From Allofrancisella guangzhouensis (lineage in GTDB: Bacteria > Pseudomonadota > Gammaproteobacteria > Francisellales > Francisellaceae), in assembly GCF_000815225.1 (NCBI RefSeq), contig NZ_CP010427.1:1364001-1428000 (forward strand): 64,000 nt of DNA. Direction: 5' to 3'. Shown here one piece after another: positions 20,113 through 29,483 of this stretch. Position 1 is the stretch's first letter, and the number at the start of each line of letters is the position of its first letter. Position numbers and translations under genes: made by a program. The notes below the pieces were generated by a model. The model had not been told where the DNA came from. It did not search any database and saw only the letters and a list, made by a program, of their open reading frames with translations.

Positions 20113-22227
20113 TTACTTATTTAGTATTCTTTCTACATTTATTGTCACATCCAATTTTCTAGTTAAACGTAGTAATAAATAAAGCTCTCTTCTATTACGC
20201 ACTACCACTATAGCTGAAAGCTTAGCTTGTTTATTATCAATAGACATCATGTCAAGACTACGAATATCTACCCCCTCTCTAGCTAATGTTGTAGTAAGTT
20301 TAGCAACCGCTCCTGGGATATTTTTTAAAGTTACAGCTATCCTAGCCCTAAAGCTAGGGTTATCATCATTATTTACAGACCAGCCAGCTTGTATTTGTTT
20401 AATACCTTGTCTTTTAAGCATAGTATATAGCTCATTACAGCTACCTCTATGAATCTCTATATTACCATCTTCTGTTACTATTGCTTTTATCTCATCACCA
20501 GGTAAAGGTAAACAGCACTCAGCTATACGCTGGTCATCACCATATCTAATTTGCGCTTTTGACGTTGATGGTTTACTATATGCGTGCTGAAGATCGTCTA
20601 TATATTTAACTATAAACTCAATAAAGTTGCTAGGGTCTATTAATCCTAAACCTGTATCTAAATAAAACCTATTGACAGTTTCTATACCTTCATAATTAAA
20701 TAAAGCTCCATGAATAATTTCATTAGGAATGCTCTTAATATTAATATCATGTTTTTGTAATTTACCTTCAACAAGCTCTTTACCACTTATATAATTAATA
20801 TTTTTATATTGCTGCTTCAAAAAATCTTTAATTGCAGACTTAGCTCTACCAGTTTCCACAAAATCCAGCCAAACTGGATTAGGATCAGCTACAGCTGAAG
20901 TCACAATCTCTATATTATCACCTTGTTTAAGGCGATAATTAAGAGGAACTATTTTTCTATTAACTCTTGCTGCTATACATTTATTACCTACATCGGTATG
21001 AATATAGTAAGCAAAATCTATACATGTAGAGTTTTGTGGCAACTCAACTATTTCTCCTTGTGGAGTAAAAACAAAAACATCATTATTAAACATATCAGTT
21101 TTAACATTTTCTAAAAATTCTACAGAGCTAGCCGTATAAACATTAATATCTGATATCTTCTTAAGCCATCTTTGTATAGCTTTATCAGTTTTTTCACCTA
21201 TCTTATAGCTCCAATGAGCTGCTATACCATATTCTGCTTGTCGATCCATCTGCTCCGTTTTAATCTGTATTTCTAAAGGAATGTTATAAGGTCCCAAAAC
21301 AACTGTATGAATAGATCTATAGCCATTAGCCTTAGGTGTCGCTATGTAGTCTTTAAAACGTTGAGGTATTGGTTTATACAATTCATGAATTTTCCCTAAA
21401 GCTATATAGCAATCTATACGACTAGGAACTATTACTTTATAAGCGTACATATCCATTATTTCTTCAAAAGAAACACCCTTTTTACGCATTTTATTATATA
21501 TGCTGTATAACGTCTTTTTACGTGCTTTTATACTATCTTTAGATACCAAATCTCCTAGCTTATCTATCAAAGTTTCTTTAACCTGATAAAAAACTTTTTC
21601 TTTATTTTTTTCTACTTTTTTAACCTTTTCATCTAAAATGTGATATCTATAAGGATACATCCCCTGAAAAGCTAAAGTTTCTAACTGTTCTTTTAAAGTG
21701 TTAATACCTAATCTATGAGCAATAGGAGCAAACACATCTAAAGTTTCTTGAGAAATTCTTCTTTTCTTTTCTGGCTTAAGCGGTGCTAAAGTACGCATAT
21801 TATGCAATCTATCAGCTAATTTAATAAATATAACTCGAACGTCTTTTGTTACAGACAAAAGCATTTTACGAAAATTTTCTGCTTGCTGCTCAGCTAAATT
21901 TTTGTGTCTAATTTGAGTTAATTTAGTAACTCCTTCAACAAGTTCTGATACTTTCGTGCCAAAAAGTTTCTGTATTTCTTCATGAGTATGTTCTGTATCT
22001 TCAACAACATCATGAAGTAATGCTGCTATAATGGTGTCAACGTCCATTTTTACTTCTGCTAAAATACAAGCTACTGCAACAGGGTGAGTAAAATATGGCT
22101 CTCCAGAACTACGCACTTGTGTCTCATGAGCATCAGCTCCAAAGATAAAAGCTTGCACTATTTTTAAGCGTTCCTGGGCAGGAAGATACTTAGAAATAAT
22201 TTTATTAAGATCATAAAAACAAAACAT
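20113..22227 (-). CDS. spoT: Bifunctional (p)ppGpp synthetase/hydrolase
   Basis: This 704-residue RelA/SpoT homologue has all domains in order. The HD hydrolase domain is intact (THPVAVACILA, then LLHDVVEDT, about residues 45-80). The synthetase region carries IATPKANGYRSIHTVV and EIQIKTEQMDRQAEYGIAAHW (about 290-345). A TGS domain (VFTPQGEIVELPQNST) and a C-terminal ACT domain follow. The intact HD motif distinguishes it from hydrolase-dead RelA. It controls alarmone level during starvation. It lies just downstream of capBCA on the same strand. Confidence 0.95.
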   Translation of the reverse strand: MFCFYDLNKIISKYLPAQERLKIVQAFIFGADAHETQVRSSGEPYFTHPVAVACILAEVKMDVDTIIAALLHDVVEDTEHTHEEIQKLFGTKVSELVEGVTKLTQIRHKNLAEQQAENFRKMLLSVTKDVRVIFIKLADRLHNMRTLAPLKPEKKRRISQETLDVFAPIAHRLGINTLKEQLETLAFQGMYPYRYHILDEKVKKVEKNKEKVFYQVKETLIDKLGDLVSKDSIKARKKTLYSIYNKMRKKGVSFEEIMDMYAYKVIVPSRIDCYIALGKIHELYKPIPQRFKDYIATPKANGYRSIHTVVLGPYNIPLEIQIKTEQMDRQAEYGIAAHWSYKIGEKTDKAIQRWLKKISDINVYTASSVEFLENVKTDMFNNDVFVFTPQGEIVELPQNSTCIDFAYYIHTDVGNKCIAARVNRKIVPLNYRLKQGDNIEIVTSAVADPNPVWLDFVETGRAKSAIKDFLKQQYKNINYISGKELVEGKLQKHDINIKSIPNEIIHGALFNYEGIETVNRFYLDTGLGLIDPSNFIEFIVKYIDDLQHAYSKPSTSKAQIRYGDDQRIAECCLPLPGDEIKAIVTEDGNIEIHRGSCNELYTMLKRQGIKQIQAGWSVNNDDNPSFRARIAVTLKNIPGAVAKLTTTLAREGVDIRSLDMMSIDNKQAKLSAIVVVRNRRELYLLLRLTRKLDVTINVERILNK

Positions 22228-22298
22228 AATTAAAAATAAAAAAATATATCGAATATCATAGATAATAAATTGATTTAACTATCAAAGCAATTGTAACT

Positions 22299-23495
22299 CT
22301 ACTTTGTTTTATAAGAAATTAAATATTTTCTTGAAACTATTGCCATTCCAACAACTAAACTTATGTCTATTATCAGTAAGATAGTTGCTAAAGTTGTATT
22401 ATAATTTTTCTGTGAAAAAGCTGCTCCTTGCCCTGGTGGAGTAACTCCTGCTGGGTTGTATGCTAAACCATATTTCTTGATAATAGAAGAGTTTATATCT
22501 CGAATATTAATTACAGGAATCCCTTCTTTTAAGAAATTTACAGCAACAGAGTTAACATTTTTATATTCAGGAGGTAAGTCTTTGATTACTCCAGAAGGAA
22601 AACTATGGAGTTTAACAAATTTATCATCTTGATCGTTAGGCTTAGTTTTTGCAGACTCTTCTTTAACATCTGCCTCTGATTCTAACTTAATTTGCTTAAG
22701 TCCTATAGATGCCATGTTACCACCAACGTTTATATACGCTTTAATTTTTTCATCACCAGTAGCTTCTTTGTACATCTTCAAACGCGTTTCTACAGAAATA
22801 TTTGTAGCATCTTTATATGGAATGTTAATAGTCTTATAACCATTTCTCTTAATAGCATCATTTAATTTTAGAATTGCTGATGGTGTCATGCCATAACCGT
22901 TATCTCTAGAACCTCCTAATGTTACTCCTAAAACTGGGTAATCAAACATGCCCTTTTCTACCAAATTATGATAAATATCTAACCATGTAAAATTAGGTCT
23001 ATTAGCTCCATACTGAGATGCTCCAGCTGAAAATATAATTAAAGGTTTAAGATCTAAAATTTTAATTGCTGATAACATAGCAATATCTAAAGCAGGATAT
23101 GATCCAGTTTCCTGGATTGCAACTGTATCCCCTTTTTTAAGGTCTAACTCATTTAACCAGCTGATAAATACCGCCGCTATGTTTGGATTAACAGAAGATC
23201 TCTTAGAATATAAATCTCCAGAATCTGTAGTAATCTCTGTCATTGACAGGCCGACCAAACCAGTACAAGTTACATCGCCAACTTCTTTACATAAGTAGCC
23301 TTTAGAGATAAAAAAATCTTGGGTAAGTTTGAAAGCTTGACTTGTTACTTCTGCTGCTTGTAATTTCTGAGTATAACCTTTAGTCTCAATAACTAAATTT
23401 TTCTCTACTATATATAGAGATATAATCATGAACGCACTTAAAAATAATATTATATAGCGTGATAAATACTTACGATGCCAATACATAGTTTTCAT
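22299..23495 (-). CDS. capA: CapA/PgsW-like poly-gamma-glutamate system protein
   Basis: This 398-residue protein has an N-terminal membrane anchor (YIILFLSAFMIISLYIV), a large extracytoplasmic domain, and a second hydrophobic segment near the C terminus. It starts three bases after capC ends, in a capB-capC-capA operon. In Francisella this locus is annotated as a poly-gamma-glutamate capsule system and is linked to virulence; whether a polymer is actually made is debated. The context carries much of this call. Confidence 0.85.
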   Translation of the reverse strand: MKTMYWHRKYLSRYIILFLSAFMIISLYIVEKNLVIETKGYTQKLQAAEVTSQAFKLTQDFFISKGYLCKEVGDVTCTGLVGLSMTEITTDSGDLYSKRSSVNPNIAAVFISWLNELDLKKGDTVAIQETGSYPALDIAMLSAIKILDLKPLIIFSAGASQYGANRPNFTWLDIYHNLVEKGMFDYPVLGVTLGGSRDNGYGMTPSAILKLNDAIKRNGYKTINIPYKDATNISVETRLKMYKEATGDEKIKAYINVGGNMASIGLKQIKLESEADVKEESAKTKPNDQDDKFVKLHSFPSGVIKDLPPEYKNVNSVAVNFLKEGIPVINIRDINSSIIKKYGLAYNPAGVTPPGQGAAFSQKNYNTTLATILLIIDISLVVGMAIVSRKYLISYKTK

Positions 23496-23498
23496 TAT

Positions 23499-23963
23499 TT
23501 ATATTCCTACTATTTGAGGGCCAATTAATACTATTAGTAACAAACGAATAATAACTGACGCTATTAACAACGAACCAATAGTTTCGATAAGACCTTGTCT
23601 ATCTATAGATAAGGTAATAAGACCAGGTATGATGTAACCTATAACTTTTATATCATCAAAATAAAAACTAGAAGTCATATACTGTGCTAGCATATTATTA
23701 CATATGGTCCCTAATATAAAAGATAAAAGTACTGTAATAGCAATTCTTCTTCTACCATAAATGATCATAAATTTTGACATTAACCTAACTATTCCAAAAA
23801 TCGCTATTGAAATAATTATGGTTATTATGACTCTATCTGGAGCTCCCATTTCTAAAGCGAAGTATCCTGGAACAACCATACCGCCTGTAGATAAACCTAA
23901 AAGTGATACAAAAACTAACCCAACAATCAAACCTATCCCTATAGAGAGAGTTAATGGATCCAT
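23499..23963 (-). CDS. capC: CapC/PgsC-like membrane protein
   Basis: This hydrophobic protein of about 154 residues with several membrane segments (LTLSIGIGLIVGLVFVSLLG and IIISIAIFGIVRLMSKF) matches PgsC/CapC in size and order. The frame is open to 23993, but the ATG at 23963 follows AGGAGAAAAT, a strong ribosome binding site, and is the better start. It sits between capB and capA, and is expected to form the membrane ligase complex with CapB. Confidence 0.87.
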   Translation of the reverse strand: MDPLTLSIGIGLIVGLVFVSLLGLSTGGMVVPGYFALEMGAPDRVIITIIISIAIFGIVRLMSKFMIIYGRRRIAITVLLSFILGTICNNMLAQYMTSSFYFDDIKVIGYIIPGLITLSIDRQGLIETIGSLLIASVIIRLLLIVLIGPQIVGI

Positions 23964-23996
23964 ATTTTCTCCTATTAAATGTATAATAAACAATAT

Positions 23997-25205
23997 CTAT
24001 AAATCATGTTTTTCTTTATGACTTTTATCACAAAAATCTACTAAACTCATTCCTATATCTTTAATGTTACCAACTCCTACTAGTATATATGAGTTAGCCT
24101 TCTGAGTTTCATATATTTTTTCAAGGATTTCAAGAGGCTGCATATCTTCACAAATGATAACTTGAACCATCTTTTTATTAAGTGATTTTGCATATCTTTT
24201 ATAAAAAGAAGTAAAAACTTCTGTACCTGTTCCAATAAGGACAACCAAATTTGGAATTTGCCAATCAAGTATAGCTTCAGCTATCTGCTTAGATCTATCT
24301 TCTCTATCCTCTCGGCAATTAACAACTAAAACTTTTTTATCACAGCTCTCATATTTGCTATAAAGCTTATCCCAAAGCATTTTGGTTGAGACTGGGTCAT
24401 TTGCGGCGAAAGCATTGGCAAAATTCATTTCAGCACCTTTAATAACAAAATTATACTCTGTCATAGCCCCAGGATCTGGAATTGCTTCCCACATACCCTT
24501 TAAAGCAATCTCTCTTGGTATCCCCAAATCGTTTGTTACTTTTAACGCTAAAGCAACGTTAATTTTAAACTCAGAGTACACAAACTTATTAATTTCTTCA
24601 TCTGTTACCTTCTCAGCATCAGCAGCGGTAGCAACAATCAACTCACTACCTCTATCTTTACACGCATATTTAAAAAAATCAACATGAACATCTTCAGCTG
24701 TAAAATACTTTGCCTTTATAGGAACAGTGCCTGCCAAAGCCTTTGCAACGTCTCTTTCAGTTGGTCCCATTACATCTAAATGGTCAGGTCTAGCATTAGT
24801 AAGAACGCCATGTGTAGCCTTGATTAATTTTAATTCACACAGAGATTGTAGTAATGGTTGAAGTGCCATACATTCTATAACTATGGCATCAGCTTTAGCT
24901 CTTTTTGCTTTAAACATTATTTTAATTTGCTCAGCTATATTGCTAAACCCTATCCTAAAAACTGGAACTTCTGAGCCATCAACATCTATATATCTAGCTA
25001 AAGTACCTGTGCTTTTTGCAACAGTCCTATGACCTCCAGCGCGCACACCAGCCGCTATTAATCTAGCAACGCTTGACTTACCTCTAGTACCATTAACATG
25101 AATACGTATCGGGATACTCTTGATACTTATATTATGGATAATGTTTTCTACTATTAGATAAATACTTAAAACAAAAAAAACTCCTATAATCAACCAAAAG
25201 TCCAA
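23997..25205 (-). CDS. capB: CapB/PgsB poly-gamma-glutamate synthetase
   Basis: This 402-residue Mur-ligase-like ATPase has an N-terminal membrane anchor followed by RIHVNGTRGKSSVARLIAAG, which is the ATP-binding P loop, and the downstream ligase motif TNARPDHLDVMGPTERDVA. These features are standard for PgsB/CapB, which ligates glutamate through gamma bonds. It is the first gene of capBCA. CapB is a known virulence factor in Francisella tularensis. Confidence 0.92.
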   Translation of the reverse strand: MDFWLIIGVFFVLSIYLIVENIIHNISIKSIPIRIHVNGTRGKSSVARLIAAGVRAGGHRTVAKSTGTLARYIDVDGSEVPVFRIGFSNIAEQIKIMFKAKRAKADAIVIECMALQPLLQSLCELKLIKATHGVLTNARPDHLDVMGPTERDVAKALAGTVPIKAKYFTAEDVHVDFFKYACKDRGSELIVATAADAEKVTDEEINKFVYSEFKINVALALKVTNDLGIPREIALKGMWEAIPDPGAMTEYNFVIKGAEMNFANAFAANDPVSTKMLWDKLYSKYESCDKKVLVVNCREDREDRSKQIAEAILDWQIPNLVVLIGTGTEVFTSFYKRYAKSLNKKMVQVIICEDMQPLEILEKIYETQKANSYILVGVGNIKDIGMSLVDFCDKSHKEKHDL

Positions 25206-25270
25206 AGTAAACCCCCTGATCCCTTAAAATCTCTTTTTTAACTATATCACAAAAATTAACCTATCAAAAG

Positions 25271-26248
25271 CTAATGGACTAATTTTAAATTTTTAATAGT
25301 CTCTTTAGTAGCAAAATAAATACCTATAACAAGCACCCCCCCCCAAATAATAAAATTTAGGGTTACTTTTTCAAGGTGAAAAACTATACTAAAAAAACCT
25401 GCCCAAAAAATAAATGTAGCATTAAAAGTAGTACCTAAACTTGCTCCTATGCGCTTTATAGCATAATAGTAAGCAATATACGACGTCATAGCAGATACAA
25501 CACATATAATAAGAATTTTTATCATGAAAAACCTTTCCAACACTTTTAGCAATTCTAAAGGAAAAAACACATAAAAAAACGTCAAGCAAAACAAGTAAGA
25601 CATCGCTGAACAAAACTGTCTTGTAGCTAATAAAAATGAACTATGATCTTCAGTAGCTTTTTTTAATGCTAGTGAAAACAAAATTGATTCCAGCCCCCAT
25701 CCTAACATAGCACAAAAGGCGAACATAATACCAATTACTGTTTCATTACCTCCATGATGCTCGCCAGCAATTGATATAAATATAACAGCCAAGACTGATA
25801 GTACTATGCCAAGTATTTTTAAATTTGTTGGTTTTTCTTTTAGAAAAAATATTGCTAAAACAAGAGCTACTATGGGGTAGCATGAGGTGACAACCCCAGC
25901 ATAAATAGGACCAGCATATGATATACCAACTATACCAGCAACCATACCTAAAGGACCGGCAAAAATAGCAGCCAAACACAGTAACCAAAAGATTTTCTTT
26001 AAAGATTTAACTCTAGTAAAAAAAGTTTGGGGAGAGCTAAAATAATGATACCCAAATATAGATAAACTAGATGAAGTATCCTGTACAAACGCTAGAAGCA
26101 AAGAAAAAACGATAGTTAAAAGTCCGGTTGATAAAATTTCCATCTTGATGCTGAAAATGTTTATATATACGTCGTTAAGACCCCACAGAACCCCTGATAA
26201 AACTCCAACAAATATTCCAAATAGCTTTAGAGATTTCAAATTCAGCAA
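25271..26248 (-). CDS. EamA/DMT-family transporter
   Basis: This 325-residue protein of about ten membrane segments contains two EamA repeats. The first repeat ends with YPIVALVLAIFFLKEKPTNLKILG and the second includes IFWAGFFSIVFHLEKV, both typical of drug/metabolite exporters. It lies 65 bases upstream of capB on the same strand and may be cotranscribed. The substrate is unknown; a role in exporting a cap-related or amino acid metabolite is speculation. Confidence 0.85.
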   Translation of the reverse strand: MLNLKSLKLFGIFVGVLSGVLWGLNDVYINIFSIKMEILSTGLLTIVFSLLLAFVQDTSSSLSIFGYHYFSSPQTFFTRVKSLKKIFWLLCLAAIFAGPLGMVAGIVGISYAGPIYAGVVTSCYPIVALVLAIFFLKEKPTNLKILGIVLSVLAVIFISIAGEHHGGNETVIGIMFAFCAMLGWGLESILFSLALKKATEDHSSFLLATRQFCSAMSYLFCLTFFYVFFPLELLKVLERFFMIKILIICVVSAMTSYIAYYYAIKRIGASLGTTFNATFIFWAGFFSIVFHLEKVTLNFIIWGGVLVIGIYFATKETIKNLKLVH

Positions 26249-26427
26249 AATAAACCTACTATTACAAAAATAAAACTAAAATCATAATAACATCTTAAAG
26301 TATCTAAATAAACTATCTCAATGTATTCGTTTTATTAGGTTTATGATACAGAATAAATTTTTCTAATCCTTCACTATCAATTAAAATATTTAAATAGAAA
26401 CAGCTACTTAACCACCTTCTGAAAACT

Positions 26428-27414
26428 TCACTCATGAAAAGATAACCACTTTTTAGATGGGTAACCAGGGATTTCTTTAGTAAGTATAGGAACCATAAAT
26501 CCTGATGAAATCTCTGAAAGCTTTTTCATAATATCTTTAGCATTATCAACATTATAATGCCTAGTTCCAGAAACAGTATCTAACAAATGTATATAGTATG
26601 GAATTACCTTAGCTTTTATCAGCTTTGTACTTAAAGCATATAACACATTAGCGTCATCATTTATATCTTTTAGCAACGTACTTTGATTTAAAATAATTAT
26701 GCCAAATTTATGTATTTCTTTTAAAACATTAGTAACATTATCATCTATCTCATTAGGATGATTTACGTGTATAACTAATATCGTATCTAATCCATGCTCT
26801 GATAGAATTTGTAATAATTTAGTAGTTATTCTCTCTGGCAACACCACAGGTATCCTCGAATGGATTCTAACCCTTTTAATATGAGTTATTTGCTGTATGT
26901 TTTTTAAGAAAAATTCTAAGACTTCATCATTATTTAATAAAGGATCTCCTCCACTTAGAATAACTTCTTCTATACTTTTATCATTTCTTATATAGTCAAA
27001 AGCTTGTAACCAGTCCTTTCTACCTGGAGTATTATCTTTGTAATCAAATTCTTTGCGAAAACAGTATCTACAATGCACAGCACAGCTTGTTTGAGCTATT
27101 AATAAAACTCTACCATGATATTTATGTAACAAGCCAGCAACTTTATTATAGTTTTTCTCTTCTAGTGGGTCACTAGTATAGTTTTCAACTACTACCTCCT
27201 CATCCACAATTGGTAATACTTGTTTTAATAGAGGGTCATTAATATTGCCTTTTTGCATTCTATTAGCAAAAGATCTAGGGATAATCATCTTAAATTTCTT
27301 TGTAATTTCAGACGAAACCCTAGCTTCATTACTATCTATTTGCAAGAACTCTAATAATTCTGAAGGTGAATAAAAAGATTCTTTAAGTGCTTTTTTCCAA
27401 TCATTAGTAAACAT
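26428..27414 (-). CDS. epmB: EF-P lysine 2,3-aminomutase-like radical SAM enzyme
   Basis: This 328-residue radical SAM protein has the cluster motif CAVHCRYC (CX3CX2C) with RKEF following, and LSGGDPLLNNDEVLEFFL, both typical of the lysine 2,3-aminomutase family. The length fits EpmB, which isomerises lysine to beta-lysine for modification of elongation factor P, rather than the longer catabolic KamA. efp and epmA are not in the window, so the EpmB name rests on size and motif. Confidence 0.85.
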   Translation of the reverse strand: MFTNDWKKALKESFYSPSELLEFLQIDSNEARVSSEITKKFKMIIPRSFANRMQKGNINDPLLKQVLPIVDEEVVVENYTSDPLEEKNYNKVAGLLHKYHGRVLLIAQTSCAVHCRYCFRKEFDYKDNTPGRKDWLQAFDYIRNDKSIEEVILSGGDPLLNNDEVLEFFLKNIQQITHIKRVRIHSRIPVVLPERITTKLLQILSEHGLDTILVIHVNHPNEIDDNVTNVLKEIHKFGIIILNQSTLLKDINDDANVLYALSTKLIKAKVIPYYIHLLDTVSGTRHYNVDNAKDIMKKLSEISSGFMVPILTKEIPGYPSKKWLSFHE

Positions 27415-27562
27415 ATATCTGTACTTGGTTTTACGGAGTTGTTAGGAGGCTTTATTCAAAATATCTGCCAATTTTCTCATATAGAGTTAAATTGTCAATT
27501 TCTAACCAAAGGTGTGTACAAAATAAGGACTATATAATAAAAACAATAAGTGATATAAACTA

Positions 27563-27591
27563 TTGACTTACACAAAAATTATAGCTATCTT
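27563..27591 (+). promoter_or_regulatory. Sigma-70-type promoter of the esterase gene
   Basis: TTGACT (27563-27568) is followed after exactly 17 bases by TATCTT (27586-27591), about 40 bases upstream of the start codon. This is the only good promoter match in the 27415-27630 spacer. Confidence 0.55.
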
Positions 27592-27630
27592 AAATAAAAA
27601 ATAGATAATATTTTTTAAGATTATTAGAAA

Positions 27631-28620
27631 ATGATTAAATATAGATACAAAATAACTAACTTTATAATCCTAGCCATACTGGTAATAGTTGGGGGGTTTG
27701 TATATATAAAACATAAAGCTAACAATCAGTATCAAATCCTTCCTAGCAATAATGGAGCTAATTTAACTGACACCTCTTGGGTTAAAAATAAATATTTAAA
27801 TATAGCATATGCTACAGTTTCCAATGCTCAAAAACTGGACATTTACTTACCTAATGATAAAAAGTTTGTTAAACCATATCCTGTTATAATCGCTATACAT
27901 GGGGGAGCATTCTTAGGTGGAGATAAGGCCGACTATCAACTAAAACCTATACTTGAAAGTATAAAACATGGATATGCTGTAGTTTCAATAAATTATCGTT
28001 TAGCTGATGAAGCAAAATTCCCAGCTCAAATTAAAGATGTAAAAGCTGCTATTAGATTCTTAAAGGCAAATGCTACTAAGTATAATCTAAATCCTGATGC
28101 TATAGCTGTTTGGGGTGATTCTGCTGGTGGAAATTTAGCTGCTCTTGCTGCCACTTCAGGAAACAAAATAACTGAACTAGATGATTTAGATTTAGGTAAT
28201 AAAAAATACTCAGCAAATGTACAAGCTTGCGTTGACTGGTTTGGGCCTACCGATTTTAGCAAAATGGATGATCAATTTAGACAATCTGGCTTAGGGAAAC
28301 CCATTCATTCACAAGATAACTCACCTGAAAGTTTATACATTGGTAGCAACGTTGGCAACAGTCCTGAAAAAACCAAAATGGCTAACCCAGAAACATATAT
28401 AAGTAAAGACACTCCACCATTCCTTATAGAACATGGCCGTATTGATAATGTAGTACCTGTACAGCAAAGTATAAATTTCTATAATAAATTAATTAAAGTA
28501 ATTGGAAAAGACAAAGTTGAATTAGTGATTATTGATGGCGCTAAGCATGGTGGTGAAAAATTTGAAACTAATGATAACTTAGAGCTTGTATTTAACTTCC
28601 TTGATAAAACTCTTAAATAA
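27631..28620 (+). CDS. Alpha/beta hydrolase (carboxylesterase/HSL type), membrane-anchored
   Basis: This 329-residue protein has an N-terminal hydrophobic helix (FIILAILVIVGGFVYI) and so is anchored or exported. The hormone-sensitive-lipase features are clear: oxyanion motif IHGGAFLGGD, nucleophile Ser164 in WGDSAGGNLAAL, the acid in EHGRIDNVVP and the catalytic His in DGAKHGGE. It would hydrolyse small esters or acylated substrates. It is monocistronic and convergent with ruvA. Confidence 0.88.
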   Translation: MIKYRYKITNFIILAILVIVGGFVYIKHKANNQYQILPSNNGANLTDTSWVKNKYLNIAYATVSNAQKLDIYLPNDKKFVKPYPVIIAIHGGAFLGGDKADYQLKPILESIKHGYAVVSINYRLADEAKFPAQIKDVKAAIRFLKANATKYNLNPDAIAVWGDSAGGNLAALAATSGNKITELDDLDLGNKKYSANVQACVDWFGPTDFSKMDDQFRQSGLGKPIHSQDNSPESLYIGSNVGNSPEKTKMANPETYISKDTPPFLIEHGRIDNVVPVQQSINFYNKLIKVIGKDKVELVIIDGAKHGGEKFETNDNLELVFNFLDKTLK

Positions 28621-28659
28621 AAATCCCACGAAAAATGACTTCTAATAGCTTTGAAGCAT

Positions 28660-29313
28660 TTATTTTTTCGACCTAATTGTGTTTTGTAAAGCTTTACGTA
28701 TAACTTCTGAAACATCACTTGCATCTATTAGTGAACTTCTAACCATTTTTTCAGCATCTTTTTGCTTATAGCCTAATGCCAATAAAGCATCTACAGACTC
28801 ATTAAACATAGAATTAGAAATAACAGCCGTACTATTTTGAGCTGTTAAGCTTTTTGCTGTTTCTTCATGGCCTATATTAACATCAGATTGACCATAAATT
28901 TCATTGGCTAATTTAAGTAATTTATCATATATTTCAACAACCAATCTTTCTGCTGTTTTTTTACCAATTCCTGGCACTGTTGCTAGCAAACCATAATCTT
29001 TATTCTCTATACAATGGAGTAACGTTTTACAGTCCATTCCAGAAAGTATTGCTATAGCAGTTCTAGCACCTATACCACTAACTTTTATTAGCTCTTGGAA
29101 AACTTTTTTATCAACTTTAGTTTTAAAGCCATAAAGTTGTTGTGCATCTTCTCTAACAACAAAATGTGTATACAAACTTACTTCACTATTAGTCTCACCA
29201 ATGGTATAAAAAGTAGTCATAGGTACGAAAATTTCATATCCAACACCATTTACATCTACCAATAATGCCGTAGGATCTTTCTCTAGCAATATGCCTCTTA
29301 TAAAACTTATCAT
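28660..29313 (-). CDS. ruvA: Holliday junction helicase subunit RuvA
   Basis: This 217-residue protein begins [28 protein letters not shown], the OB-fold of RuvA, and has the two HhH motifs ([18 protein letters not shown] and [18 protein letters not shown]). The C-terminal third domain ends in [16 protein letters not shown]. RuvA binds four-way junctions and loads RuvB. ruvB is not adjacent. The gene is separated from ruvC by an unrelated 393-codon gene. Confidence 0.96.
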   Translation of the reverse strand: MISFIRGILLEKDPTALLVDVNGVGYEIFVPMTTFYTIGETNSEVSLYTHFVVREDAQQLYGFKTKVDKKVFQELIKVSGIGARTAIAILSGMDCKTLLHCIENKDYGLLATVPGIGKKTAERLVVEIYDKLLKLANEIYGQSDVNIGHEETAKSLTAQNSTAVISNSMFNESVDALLALGYKQKDAEKMVRSSLIDASDVSEVIRKALQNTIRSKK

Positions 29314-29483
29314 AATAATTTATTTTAGTGTTTTATTCTTAAGGATAAAGCTTATTTGGCAATAATCAAGTTGTCTTTATATTTTTATATAACCGGTTTC
29401 TTTTGAGATTAGGAGATGTGAGAATTATTATACTATAAGTGTAAGCAAACTCTGTTTGACTTCTCAAAATCTACTTTCCTTTG

